A DNA stretch of 64,000 nucleotides from JAEUJM01 sp041918615. GTDB lineage: Bacteria > Actinomycetota > Acidimicrobiia > Acidimicrobiales > DATDAH01. The notes beneath the pieces were generated by a model. It saw only the letters and a list, made by a program, of their open reading frames with translations, did no database searches and was not told where the DNA came from. The translations under genes were made by a program, and so were the position numbers. Where the stretch lies: NCBI GenBank assembly GCA_041918615.1, contig JAYRVH010000073.1:29206-93205 (forward strand), in the 5' to 3' direction. Every line of letters begins with the position of its first letter. The stretch's first letter is position 1. Positions 8,416-16,894 of the stretch are shown here, piece after piece.

Positions 8416-9543
8416 TCAGCCGGCCGCGTCGGTGCCGTTCACCAGCGTGCAGATGTGCCCGGTGCTCGGGTCGGCCTGGTTGGCAAGAAGCTCGTGGTAC
8501 GCGGCCTCGACCGCGACCACGCCCTCGTAGCGCTCGAACCGCAGCCACTCGTCGATCCAGGAGGCGTAGGCACCCCACGCCGCGCCCATTCGGGCGTCGA
8601 GCTCGTCCTGGCCCCACTCGTGGGCACGCTTGGCCAGTTGGGTGGGCGCGAAGAAGAACTCGGGGGTGGGGCCGACCATGGGCTCGACCGGCGCGGGCCC
8701 GGCCTCGTGGTCCCAGTGGGTGCCGCCCACGCGCATGCTGTACACGAGGGACTCGCCCAGGTGGGCGTGCACCGAGCGGGTGACGTCGTCGTTTCCCGCG
8801 ACGTCGACGAACACAGCGGCGGCGGGATCGATCGAGGTCACCTCGTCGTAGCTCGCCACCCCGTCGTACACCCCGAGGCCCTCGACAAAGGCGCGGTTGC
8901 GCTCGGAGGTGAGGCCCACCACGGTGGCGGTCCCTCGGCGCTTGGCCAGGTAGGCCACCCCGATCGAGGTCTTGGCAGACGCGCTGGACAGCCACAACTG
9001 CGCGGCGCCGCGGTCGTCGTCGTCGGCCAGGAAGTTGTCGGCCAGGAAGTCGTCGACCACGAAGGCGGTGAAGAAGAGGGGATACAGCAGCATCTGGTGG
9101 GGCTCGCGATCGGCCCGGTAGGCGGGGTCACGGTCGACGAACACGTAGCGGTTGTAGGCCGCTGCCATCCCCGAACGGTGCGACGACACGTCGCTGAAGC
9201 CCCGGTCGTCGAAGCGGCCACCCGTGAAGGTGGTCTCGGAGGACATGGGCAGATAGCCGAAGAGACGCCGGCCCACCTCGAGGCCGTCGCAGCGGCTCTC
9301 CACCACGCGCCCGTAACCCCACACGGGGATGCGTCCCCAGGGCGTGGCATCGGCCGGGTCGGCGGGCACCGGAAAGAAGTCCCAGTAGCCCAGCATGTCG
9401 CCGAACACCGCGTAGCTGATGTTGTTGGCCGACAGGGCGAACTGCTCGACCTCGACTCGGGCCTCGCCCTCGGCCAGGGCCACTGGCGCCTCGTCCCGAA
9501 CCAGCACCCGGTCCAAATGGCTGCGATCGACCTCGAGATCCAT
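8416..9543 (-). CDS. DUF2855 family protein (MDR-reductase-like)
   Basis: 375 residues matching the DUF2855 family by its N-terminal LSANNISYAVFGDMLGYW and the central LWLSSASAKTSIGVAYLAK, which takes the place of the nucleotide-binding segment of medium-chain reductases. Family members are often next to acyl-CoA, polyketide or wax-type lipid genes, but no reaction has been assigned. ATG 9543 is preceded by GGAGGGGG at 9552-9559. It is divergent from the lipoprotein gene at 9608 and shares the operator-bearing promoter region; the SDR follows on the same strand, so the two reductases are probably co-expressed. Confidence 0.82.
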   Translation of the reverse strand: MDLEVDRSHLDRVLVRDEAPVALAEGEARVEVEQFALSANNISYAVFGDMLGYWDFFPVPADPADATPWGRIPVWGYGRVVESRCDGLEVGRRLFGYLPMSSETTFTGGRFDDRGFSDVSSHRSGMAAAYNRYVFVDRDPAYRADREPHQMLLYPLFFTAFVVDDFLADNFLADDDDRGAAQLWLSSASAKTSIGVAYLAKRRGTATVVGLTSERNRAFVEGLGVYDGVASYDEVTSIDPAAAVFVDVAGNDDVTRSVHAHLGESLVYSMRVGGTHWDHEAGPAPVEPMVGPTPEFFFAPTQLAKRAHEWGQDELDARMGAAWGAYASWIDEWLRFERYEGVVAVEAAYHELLANQADPSTGHICTLVNGTDAAG

Positions 9544-9563
9544 GGACTTCCCCCTCCACCGCT

Positions 9564-9601
9564 CCTATACAATTGACAAAGGTACTGCCAATACTTAGCC
9601 T
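9564..9601. promoter_or_regulatory. Divergent promoter pair with a shared 21-base palindrome
   Basis: Rightward: TTGACA 9573-9578, 17-base spacer, TAGCCT 9596-9601, then six bases to GTG 9608. Leftward: TTGGCA (complement of 9586-9591), 16-base spacer, TATAGG (complement of 9564-9569). An imperfect dyad ATTGACA-N7-TGCCAAT at 9572-9592 covers both -35 boxes, so one regulator could block both directions. The strip is far more AT-rich than its surroundings. Confidence 0.65.
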
Positions 9602-9607
9602 GTGCAA

Positions 9608-10276
9608 GTGCATCGGGCCGCTACTGCCGTCGTCGCCCTGTGCCTGGTCGTGACGGCCTGCGGCGGACGGGGGGACGACGTGACCGACATCGACACCGCC
9701 GGAGGGGCGCCCGGGGCCGGCCCGACGACCACACCGGGTCGGTCGGTCGAGGACATCCCGGTGGCACACACCCCCGAGGGCGGGTACGGCGACACGATGC
9801 CCCCGCCCGTACTCGCCGACTGCGCTGATCCGCTGGTGGACGGAGCGCCCGACCTGGCCGGCCTCTGGCAGATCACCGAGGTCGAGCGCGACGGGGTCGT
9901 CGATCCCGAGCACCGGGCGCGGGGCATGGTCCAACGGATCGAGCAGTGCGGCGACCGCCTGGTGGTCACCGCCGGCGGCGTGGTCCACGACATGCGGGTG
10001 GACGGCACCGGGGCCAACGGCGTGAACGACGTCGCCGAGTTGGACTACGCCACGCCGATCACCGTCGTGGCCACCTACGAGGACGGCGTCCACGTGCTGC
10101 GACCGGTGGGCCTGCCCATCGAGGTCACCCGCCGGCGCGATGGTGATCAACTGGTGTGGACGTACCTCACCTTCACCGCCCGCCTCCATCGCATCGGCGA
10201 CGCTGACGCGGACCCGGGCTCGGACATCACCACGCTCGAGTCCAGCACCCAACCGACGATCCAGGAGGCCGACTGA
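9608..10276 (+). CDS. Secreted lipoprotein, function unknown
   Basis: 222 residues. GTG 9608 is preferred over GTG 9602 because it lies exactly six bases after the TAGCCT -10 box, the leaderless spacing used elsewhere in this window. The signal peptide ends in the lipobox LVVTAC. A linker rich in G, P and T is followed by a compact domain beginning DLAGLWQITEVERDG and ending in a beta-rich stretch with paired cysteines (DCADP and EQCGD). This resembles lipocalin-like or META-like beta barrels, but no family is claimed. It starts an operon with the DinB-like gene and the second dehalogenase. Confidence 0.7.
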   Translation: MHRAATAVVALCLVVTACGGRGDDVTDIDTAGGAPGAGPTTTPGRSVEDIPVAHTPEGGYGDTMPPPVLADCADPLVDGAPDLAGLWQITEVERDGVVDPEHRARGMVQRIEQCGDRLVVTAGGVVHDMRVDGTGANGVNDVAELDYATPITVVATYEDGVHVLRPVGLPIEVTRRRDGDQLVWTYLTFTARLHRIGDADADPGSDITTLESSTQPTIQEAD

Positions 10277-10279
10277 CAC

Positions 10280-10903
10280 ATGTCCGACCCCGACACCACC
10301 GACCCCGGCCCCACCGACCCCGGCCCCACCGACCCCGGCACGGCGCTGCTGCTCGACAGCCTGCAGCGGCGCATGGCCACCATGCACTCGCTCTACTACC
10401 AGGCCGTCGACACGATGGACCTCGACCACGTGAACCACTTCGAGCGCGAGGGCGTGTTGCCCATCGCCTTCTCGTTGTTCCACTACACGAACATGCAGGA
10501 CGTCACCTTCATGGCGATCACGGGCGTGGCCCCGGTCTGGAACGACGAGTGGCTCGCCCGCGTGGGTCCTGCCATCAACGACCACGGCAAGCACCGGACC
10601 GTGGACGAGATGGTGCACCAGCGCATCGGCGACTACGACGCGTTCAAGGCATACCAGCGCACGGTGTTCGACCGGACCGAGGCCCACCTGGCCACCATGG
10701 ACCCGGCCGACCTCACCCGGGTTCTGGTCGCCCCGCCCTACCCCCCGCAGGTGGCCAGCACCTACAGCGCCCGCTGCGCCGGCCCGCAGGGCATCACGGT
10801 GCTCGACGGCTTCGAGTGCTGGCACTACCAGCACGGCCTTCGCCACATGGGCGAGATCGAGTTGGCCCGCGGGCTGGTCGGCCTCGGCGGCATGACGTCG
10901 TAG
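10280..10903 (+). CDS. DinB-like protein with N-terminal DPGPT repeat
   Basis: 207 residues. AGGAGG at 10263-10268, inside the end of the preceding gene, supports ATG 10280. After a disordered head of three TDPGP repeats, the protein is a helical bundle. Histidines at FHYTNMQDVT and in the last helix CWHYQHGLRHMGEIELARG are arranged as in DinB/YfiT metal proteins. The region EMVHQRIGDYDAFKAYQRT may complete the bundle. A thiol-transferase or dehalogenation-coupled role would be plausible next to a dehalogenase, but nothing in the sequence proves it. Operon: lipoprotein, this gene, dehalogenase. Confidence 0.68.
   Translation: MSDPDTTDPGPTDPGPTDPGTALLLDSLQRRMATMHSLYYQAVDTMDLDHVNHFEREGVLPIAFSLFHYTNMQDVTFMAITGVAPVWNDEWLARVGPAINDHGKHRTVDEMVHQRIGDYDAFKAYQRTVFDRTEAHLATMDPADLTRVLVAPPYPPQVASTYSARCAGPQGITVLDGFECWHYQHGLRHMGEIELARGLVGLGGMTS
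10298..10342 (+). repeat. In-frame 15-base tandem repeat (x3)
   Basis: Three units of ACCGACCCCGGCCCC (the last diverges at the end) encode TDPGP. The copy number is a multiple of the codon length, so expansion or loss would change only the length of the flexible N-terminal arm. Confidence 0.85.
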
Positions 10904-10913
10904 GAGCCGCCAA

Positions 10914-11816
10914 ATGGACATCGTGCGCACCGACGACTCACGGTTCGACGGCATCGGCTGGGAGTGGCCACCGCAGTACTTCGAGCACCCCGACGGCCTG
11001 CGCCAGCACTACGTCGATGTCCGCCCCGAAGGCACCGAACGCGGCACCTTCCTCCTGCTCCACGGCGAGCCCACCTGGGCCTACCTGTACAAGGACTGGA
11101 TCGGGCCGCTGGTGGCCGACGGCTTTCGCGTGGTCGCGCCCGACCACCTGGGCTTCGGCCGTTCCGACAAGCCCACCGATGACGACTGGTACCGGATCTC
11201 ACGCCACCGCGAGGCGCTGGCCCGGCTGGTCGGGTCACTCGACCTGTGCGACATCCACCTGGTGGTGCAGGACTGGGCCGGCCCCATCGGCCTGATCAAC
11301 GCCGTGGCCGACCCCGACCGCTACACCCGGCTGTTCATCCTCAACACATGGCTGCATCAGGACGACCACGAGTACTCCGACGGCGTGCGGTGGTGGCGCC
11401 AAGCCGCCCTCGACCCCGAGCAGCTCGGCGGCGACATGCCCGTGGGCGGCATCGTCTCGGGCACCATGCGCCGCCCCGGCGTCGACCTCGCGGCAGTGGC
11501 CGCTGCGTTCGACGCCCCGTTCCCCGACGACGCGTCGAAGGCCGGTGCCCGGCGCTTCCCGTTCTGCATCCCCTTCGGCGAGCCCGAGCTGGGTGACGCC
11601 GACCTGCAGGCTGAGGCTCGGGTGGCACTGCGCACGTGGGACATCCCCAAGCACGTGGCCTTCGGCGACCAGGACCCGATCTTCACCTGGGCGTGGGCCG
11701 AGCAGTGGGCGGCGGAACTCGGGGCCACCCTCGACCGCATCGAGGGCGCCAGCCACTTCGTCCAGGTCGAAGCACCCGACGACTGCCTGGCCGTCATCCG
11801 GTCGCACCTCGGCTGA
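10914..11816 (+). CDS. Haloalkane dehalogenase (second, diverged paralogue)
   Basis: 300 residues. Oxyanion loop HGEPTWAYLY as in the DhlA branch; nucleophile D120 followed by W121 in VVQDWAGP; acid D254 in GDQDPIF; base H281 in GASHFVQVE. The cap region 146-225 has several tryptophans (W146, W160, W161), one of which could complete the halide site. A ribosome site (TAGGAG) ends seven bases before ATG 10914. It closes the plus-strand operon that begins with the lipoprotein. Identity to the dehalogenase at 6480-7385 is low outside motifs, so the two probably have different substrates rather than being a recent duplicate. Confidence 0.82.
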   Translation: MDIVRTDDSRFDGIGWEWPPQYFEHPDGLRQHYVDVRPEGTERGTFLLLHGEPTWAYLYKDWIGPLVADGFRVVAPDHLGFGRSDKPTDDDWYRISRHREALARLVGSLDLCDIHLVVQDWAGPIGLINAVADPDRYTRLFILNTWLHQDDHEYSDGVRWWRQAALDPEQLGGDMPVGGIVSGTMRRPGVDLAAVAAAFDAPFPDDASKAGARRFPFCIPFGEPELGDADLQAEARVALRTWDIPKHVAFGDQDPIFTWAWAEQWAAELGATLDRIEGASHFVQVEAPDDCLAVIRSHLG

Positions 11817-11828
11817 TACCAACCGCCG

Positions 11829-11893
11829 GGCCTGCCCCGTCCCGAACTGGCTCCCGATTCGGTCGCCGGGCAGGCCGTCCTATCGGGAGCCAG
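11829..11893. terminator. Interleaved inverted repeats between convergent genes
   Basis: Two perfect stems interleave: GGCCTGCCC (11829-11837) with GGGCAGGCC (11868-11876), and CTGGCTCCCGAT (11847-11858) with ATCGGGAGCCAG (11882-11893). They cannot both form as simple hairpins. They lie between the convergent dehalogenase and ClC genes, so a bidirectional terminator is the simplest reading. No T-run follows. Confidence 0.55.
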
Positions 11894-11904
11894 CTCGGCG
11901 TTTG

Positions 11905-13269
11905 TCAGGGGCGCGGCGCACCTGCCGGAGCCACCGGCGAGTCAACCGCGGGCGCCGGGGCCAGGCGGGCCGAAGCCACGTAGGCGACGACCACCGAGAT
12001 GATGATCAGCGGCATCAGGGTGATGCCGTCGTCCTGTAGGAAGATCGAGGTCAGCAGGACCGAGGTGAGCGGCAGTCCAAGCATGGTGACGGCCATCGCG
12101 CCGATCCCCATGGCAGCGCCGGCCACCGCAGGGAGGCCTGCGGCGTGGGACAGCGCGATGCCGCCGGCTGCCCCGATGAACATGGCCGGGAAGGTGGGGC
12201 CGCCGCGGAAGCCGCTGAGCGAGAGGCTGTAGGCGAGGCCCTTGCACAGGATCAGCATCGCGAGCGCGCCGACCGACCAACTGCCGGCGTCCTGTAACAG
12301 CGGCGCCAGCGCGTTCTCGCCGGAGAACAGCACCTGATCGGCGCCGTGGGTGGTGGTCTGCTCGAACACGATGGCCGCAGCGGCGACGCCCGCACCGAGG
12401 ACCGGGGTCAGGAGCAGGCGGCGGCGGCCGACGACCGGTTCGAGCACCTGCGCACCGCGCTTGATGGCCGTTCCCAGCACCGCTCCGAGCAGGCCGATGA
12501 CGACGGCCCAGAGCAACTGGCCGCTGGTGACCGAGGTGAACGGAGGGAGGTCCGGCACCGCCAGCGAGAAGGTGCCGAAGCCGGTGATCCCGTTGAGGCC
12601 GATGAACACCAACGAGCCGATGCCGGCGGCGAGTAGGCCGGGGACGAGCAGGACGCCGAGCAGCGGGCCGCCGAGCCCCGCCACCTCCATCAGCAGGAAC
12701 GCTCCGAGGATGGGCGATCCCAACAGCGTGCTCACCGCGGCGAAGCTGCCGGCCGCGCCGATCACCGTCGCCGCCTGGGCCGGCGCGTCCTTCTTCACCA
12801 GGTGAACGGCGAGCACGGCCAGGCCACCGCCGATGGCGATGAGTGGCGCCTCGGGCCCGACCACGGCCCCGAGGGCCAGCGACACGAAGGCGGCGATGAC
12901 GATCCCCGGCAACTCGTTCACCTCGGGCGCGCCCGTGGACTGGAAGCCCTTCGCCGGTGAGTGGCCACCGGTGCCGGGCAGATTCTGGATCGTCGCCGCG
13001 ACGATCAGACCGGCCAGGACCAGCACCGGCAGCGGCCACCACACCGGCGCGCCGTCGAACCCCAGATTGTCGGGCAGCGAGGTGAACACCCAGTCCTGGG
13101 CCTCGGTCACCAGCTTCAGGAAGAAGTAGGCGACCACCGCGACGGGCACCCCGATCAGCGCCCCGAACACCAGCAGCACCACGTATTGGCGGCTGCGGAG
13201 CAACTCCACCGGGGAGGGAGGCGTGGCAGGGGCCGCGCTCGGGTCGGGTGCTTCGGCGCTCGACGTCAT
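11905..13269 (-). CDS. ClC-family chloride channel/transporter
   Basis: 454 residues with about ten hydrophobic segments. Selectivity-filter motifs are recognisable though divergent: GTGGHSP for the first, GPEAPLIAIGG for the GxEGP motif (gating glutamate kept), and GGPTFPAMFIGAAGG for the third. A glutamate in LLMEVAG is at the position used for proton coupling in exchangers, hinting at H+/Cl- antiport. ATG 13269 is chosen at the start of a short polar tail before the first membrane helix. It is a membrane protein, possibly for acid resistance or chloride homeostasis, and is transcribed alone. Confidence 0.85.
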   Translation of the reverse strand: MTSSAEAPDPSAAPATPPSPVELLRSRQYVVLLVFGALIGVPVAVVAYFFLKLVTEAQDWVFTSLPDNLGFDGAPVWWPLPVLVLAGLIVAATIQNLPGTGGHSPAKGFQSTGAPEVNELPGIVIAAFVSLALGAVVGPEAPLIAIGGGLAVLAVHLVKKDAPAQAATVIGAAGSFAAVSTLLGSPILGAFLLMEVAGLGGPLLGVLLVPGLLAAGIGSLVFIGLNGITGFGTFSLAVPDLPPFTSVTSGQLLWAVVIGLLGAVLGTAIKRGAQVLEPVVGRRRLLLTPVLGAGVAAAAIVFEQTTTHGADQVLFSGENALAPLLQDAGSWSVGALAMLILCKGLAYSLSLSGFRGGPTFPAMFIGAAGGIALSHAAGLPAVAGAAMGIGAMAVTMLGLPLTSVLLTSIFLQDDGITLMPLIIISVVVAYVASARLAPAPAVDSPVAPAGAPRP

Positions 13270-13301
13270 CGCCGGAGTCTTCCAGATGCGTAACCCGCCG
13301 G

Positions 13302-13506
13302 TCAGCGCCCGGTGCCGATTCCGGCGTCGATGCGCTTGACGAGTTGGACGGTCACCTCGTCTCGTGCCTCGTTCCCGATGGCCATGCCTCAGTACGGGCA
13401 CGTGAGCTTGGCGAACATCGGGTAGTGCCAGACGTTGCTGGTCGCCAGGCGGCCCGCCCTACGAGCCCTTCACCGCCTTCAGCCGCTCGGCGTCAGCACG
13501 GTCGTC
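13302..13506 (-). other. Gap with short remnant frames
   Basis: The strip holds a 27-codon minus-strand frame (13385-13302: MAIGNEARDEVTVQLVKRID...). Directly upstream is an out-of-context peptide, SNVWHYPMFAKLTCPY, closed by a stop. The residues look coding rather than random but are too short to identify. They could be pieces of a lost gene between the ClC and acyl-CoA dehydrogenase genes. Confidence 0.3.
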
Positions 13507-14763
13507 TCAGTTGCCGAAGTCCCAGCCTTCGCCGGAGGCGTACTGACCCAGCACGTTCTTGGCGATGAGGATGCGGTGCACCTCGTCAGGGCCGTCGGCG
13601 ATGCGCAGGGTGCGGGCGCCCTGGTACATCGCCGCCAGGGGCAGGTCGTTGGACACACCGGCGGCGCCCCACACCTGGATGGCCCGATCGACCACGCGCG
13701 AGTACGCGTTGGGCACGAACACCTTGATGGCCGAGATGTCGGTGCGGGCCGCCTGGAGGCCGGCGTCGACCTTCTCGGCCGCGTGGATGGTCATCAGCCG
13801 CGAAGCCTGGATGTCCATGTACGAGTCCGCGATGAACCCCTGGATGAACTGCTTGTCGGCCATCAGGCCGCCGTGCACCTCACGGCTGCGGGCCCGCTCG
13901 ACCATCATGTCGAAGGCCCGCCACATCTGCCCCACCGAGTTCATGCAGTGGTAGATGCGGCCGGCCCCCAGGCGGTCCTGGGCGGCCTGGTGACCCTCAC
14001 CCACACGGCCCAGGGCGTTCTCCAGCGGCACCCTTGCCTCGGTGTACTTCACCTCGCAGTGGTCCGACGTCTTGCGGCCCCATACACCGATGCCGCGCAC
14101 GATGTCCACTCCTGCCGTCGCGGTCGGCACGATGATCTGGACCATGGGCCCCTTGCGCGGATCGGGATCCTCGGCGGACGGGTCGACCACCCGGCACATG
14201 ACGATGAAGAAGTCGGCGTCGATGCCGTTCGAGGTGAACCACTTGTGCCCGTTGATCACCCAGTGGTCGCCGTCCTGCACTGCCGACGTCGTCAGGGAAC
14301 GGGGGTCCGACCCCGGGTTGTGTGGCTCGGTCATCGAGAAGCCCGACTCCATGTCGCCCTCGATCAACGGCAACAGCCACTTCTCCTTCTGCTGCTCCGT
14401 GCCGTACTTGACGAGGATCGACTGGTTGCCGCTGTTGGGGGCGACCACCCCGAACAGCGAGGCCGCGCCCAGGGCGTAGGCCAGCACCTCGTTCATGTAC
14501 GCGTGGGCCAGGAAGTCGAGGCCCATGCCGCCGTACTCCTGGGGCAGGTGGGGTGCCCAGAGTCCCGCCGACTTCACCCGCTCCTTGATCGCCGCCCGCA
14601 GGCCCAGCGCCTCGTTGTGCTCGGTGAACGAACTGTCGTCGGCCGAGCGCCACAGGATGCGCTCGTTGGGGATGATGTCCTCGTTGCAGATCTCGGCCGT
14701 GCGCATGCGGATGTCGTTGATGCGCTCGTCGAGGGTCGGCACGGGCTTCACGTTCATGGCCAT
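13507..14763 (-). CDS. Acyl-CoA dehydrogenase (ACAD10/11-like)
   Basis: 418 residues, a flavoprotein oxidising acyl-CoA to enoyl-CoA. The N-terminal helical domain carries LWAPHLPQEYGGMGL. The FAD/substrate strand domain has GFSMTEPHNPGSDP and WVINGHKWFTSNG, both typical. The C-terminal signature RIADGPDEVHR identifies the FadE branch related to ACAD10/11, which handles long or hydroxylated acyl groups. ATG 14763 or the second methionine two codons later may be used. It stands alone between the ClC and GH127 genes. Confidence 0.9.
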   Translation of the reverse strand: MAMNVKPVPTLDERINDIRMRTAEICNEDIIPNERILWRSADDSSFTEHNEALGLRAAIKERVKSAGLWAPHLPQEYGGMGLDFLAHAYMNEVLAYALGAASLFGVVAPNSGNQSILVKYGTEQQKEKWLLPLIEGDMESGFSMTEPHNPGSDPRSLTTSAVQDGDHWVINGHKWFTSNGIDADFFIVMCRVVDPSAEDPDPRKGPMVQIIVPTATAGVDIVRGIGVWGRKTSDHCEVKYTEARVPLENALGRVGEGHQAAQDRLGAGRIYHCMNSVGQMWRAFDMMVERARSREVHGGLMADKQFIQGFIADSYMDIQASRLMTIHAAEKVDAGLQAARTDISAIKVFVPNAYSRVVDRAIQVWGAAGVSNDLPLAAMYQGARTLRIADGPDEVHRILIAKNVLGQYASGEGWDFGN

Positions 14764-14833
14764 GGCCGCCTGCCTACACCCCCGCGCCTCGCCAGGCCAG
14801 GGCCGGTGGGCCGTTCCCCGGCGCGGCTGACGG

Positions 14834-16846
14834 TCAGCCCTCCGGGTGCACGAATGCGGTCATGCCGGTAGCCCCGCGGTTTCCCCACAGGAAGTAGGGC
14901 ACGAAACGCAGGGCTCGGCCGTCCGCGGCGTGGCCCCGGAGTTCGACCGCACCGCCCAGCAGATCAGGGTCGAACCGCGCGGTGAGCGGCTCTGGGCCGA
15001 GCACCAGTTCATGGAGCGCCCCGGGGTCCAGGCCGGCGTGGTCGACCCCTTCGAGGCAGTAGAGCAGCGGTCCCCGCGACACGGCCACCCGCCCACCCAC
15101 CCTGGGCACCCGATCGTCCTGGCGGAGGACCCGCACGGGCAGGGTGAACCGGAGGCGGACCTCGCAGGCATGCCCGACGGGCAGGTCGATGTGGCACCAC
15201 CTGGACTGCGCGGGGTCGAGCCCCGACGCGGTGACCCGCCCCGCGGCCCGCCCGTCGAGCAGCGGCGACGCTCCGACGCCGTCCATTTCCAGCTCCACCT
15301 CATCGGCCCAGCTGGGCACCCGCACCGTTAGTCGCTGCGGCCCCGAGCCATCCACCGAAGGCATCAGACGCACGACCACCTCGCCTGACCACGGCAGTGC
15401 GCTCTCCACCTCGACGGCGGTGGCGCCAAGCTGGGCGCGGCTGGAGAACAACTGGTGCAGCCGCACCTCGTCATCGGTCCAGCTGAACTGCAGGGTCGCC
15501 AGCGACGCCCACGTGCGGGACAGGTTGGACGGGCAACACGGGCAGCGGAACCACTCCTGGCGGCCGGCGCCGACCGGCACCCACAACGGGTTGTCGTATG
15601 CGTAGGTCCGGCCGTCGACGCCCATGCCCACGTCCGCGCCGTTCAGGAGCTGCCACTCGAGCAGGTCGTCGTAGCCGGCATCGCCGGTCAAGAGGCCCAG
15701 CTCGCGGTTCCACAGCACCCCGGCGATCGACGCACAGGTCTCGGCATAGGCCCGTTCGGGATCGAGGTCGTACGGGTCGCCGAACCCTTCGACCAGCGGA
15801 AAGGCGCCACTGCCGCCGTTGACGAACAGATGGCCCTCGACGAACTGGTCCCAGGCCCGTTCGCCCACGACACGAAGCGAATCGTCGTCCAACTCGCGGG
15901 CCAGCATGGCCATGGCGACGTGCAGGTAGAGCCAGCGCACCGAGTGACCGGTGGGCACGTCCTGTTGCCGGACGGGTCGGTCGGTCTGGAACATCCGACC
16001 CGTGGACATCTCGCGCCGCACCCGCCGCACGATGGCCGGCGTCACGTGGAGCGACCGCTTCTCGGGGTACTGGCGTGCTTGGCGACCCCGCCGGCGGAGC
16101 CGATGCAGCGTCTCCGCCACCCGCTGGCGGACGTGGCGGCTGACCGTCAACGCCACGCTCGACCGGAACCGCCGGTTGAAGTGGGGGGTGGTGCCCCGCC
16201 GTTCCACGAACGCACTGGCCAGGTCGAGGTAGGCCGGGGCGCCGGTGGCTCGGTACAGGCGGACGAGGGCCAGCTCGATCTCTTCGTGCCCGTCCAGCCG
16301 ATGGGGTGGGGCGTCGGCGAACTCGCGCACCAGGAGGTCGGCCGCCTTCACCGCGACGTCCAGCAGGCGGTGCGAGCCCGTTGCCTCGTGGTGGGACACC
16401 CCGGCCTCGATCAGGTGGCCGAACGTATACAGCTCGTGCTCGATGTCGAGGTTGCGGAACCGCCCTCCCGGGAACAGCACCTGGACCCAGGTGTTCAGGT
16501 AGCCGTCCGCGGCCTGAGCCGCCTCGAGGAGACCGATCAACTCGTCGACGCGGGCGACGGTCTGTGCCGACGGGTCATCCACCAGATGGCGAGACGCAGC
16601 CTCCAGCCACTTGTGGACGTCCGAGTCCGTGTAGAACTCGCCGCCGCGGAAGGCGTCGCTGGTGCCCCCGGCGATGCGGAAGCACTCGACGGCATGGGTC
16701 TCCACGAGGCACCGCCACTGGTGCTCCAGCGCCGACCCGGCGTGCACGTCTCGCCACCGGCCCCAGAACCCGTCGCCGGCGAGGGAGGCTTGGCGGAGTC
16801 CGGGGACCCGACGCGTTCCATTCGCCCCTCGTGACCGCTCACCCAT
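14834..16846 (-). CDS. GH127 beta-L-arabinofuranosidase-like glycoside hydrolase
   Basis: 670 residues, full length for GH127 (formerly DUF1680). The Zn-thiolate site of this family is preserved: E369 and C371 in YAETCAS, and C437, C438 in FRCPCCPSN, matching the Glu-Cys-Cys-Cys cluster in which one cysteine is the nucleophile. An (alpha/alpha)6 barrel precedes it and a beta-sandwich follows. No signal peptide, so intracellular. The start is supported by TACGAT at 16853-16858, six bases from ATG. It is divergent, 48 bases apart, from a GH4 glycosidase, suggesting joint plant-polysaccharide oligomer use. Confidence 0.85.
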   Translation of the reverse strand: MGERSRGANGTRRVPGLRQASLAGDGFWGRWRDVHAGSALEHQWRCLVETHAVECFRIAGGTSDAFRGGEFYTDSDVHKWLEAASRHLVDDPSAQTVARVDELIGLLEAAQAADGYLNTWVQVLFPGGRFRNLDIEHELYTFGHLIEAGVSHHEATGSHRLLDVAVKAADLLVREFADAPPHRLDGHEEIELALVRLYRATGAPAYLDLASAFVERRGTTPHFNRRFRSSVALTVSRHVRQRVAETLHRLRRRGRQARQYPEKRSLHVTPAIVRRVRREMSTGRMFQTDRPVRQQDVPTGHSVRWLYLHVAMAMLARELDDDSLRVVGERAWDQFVEGHLFVNGGSGAFPLVEGFGDPYDLDPERAYAETCASIAGVLWNRELGLLTGDAGYDDLLEWQLLNGADVGMGVDGRTYAYDNPLWVPVGAGRQEWFRCPCCPSNLSRTWASLATLQFSWTDDEVRLHQLFSSRAQLGATAVEVESALPWSGEVVVRLMPSVDGSGPQRLTVRVPSWADEVELEMDGVGASPLLDGRAAGRVTASGLDPAQSRWCHIDLPVGHACEVRLRFTLPVRVLRQDDRVPRVGGRVAVSRGPLLYCLEGVDHAGLDPGALHELVLGPEPLTARFDPDLLGGAVELRGHAADGRALRFVPYFLWGNRGATGMTAFVHPEG

Positions 16847-16894
16847 CGGGGGATCGTAGGTTGGGACTCACCACGAGGCGGGAGGTCGCGCCCC

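Noticed and set aside
9128..10954. 608-codon minus-strand open frame
   Set aside because: Spans the divergent promoter and is antisense to the lipoprotein and DinB genes; its last part is the DUF2855 gene in a wrong frame.
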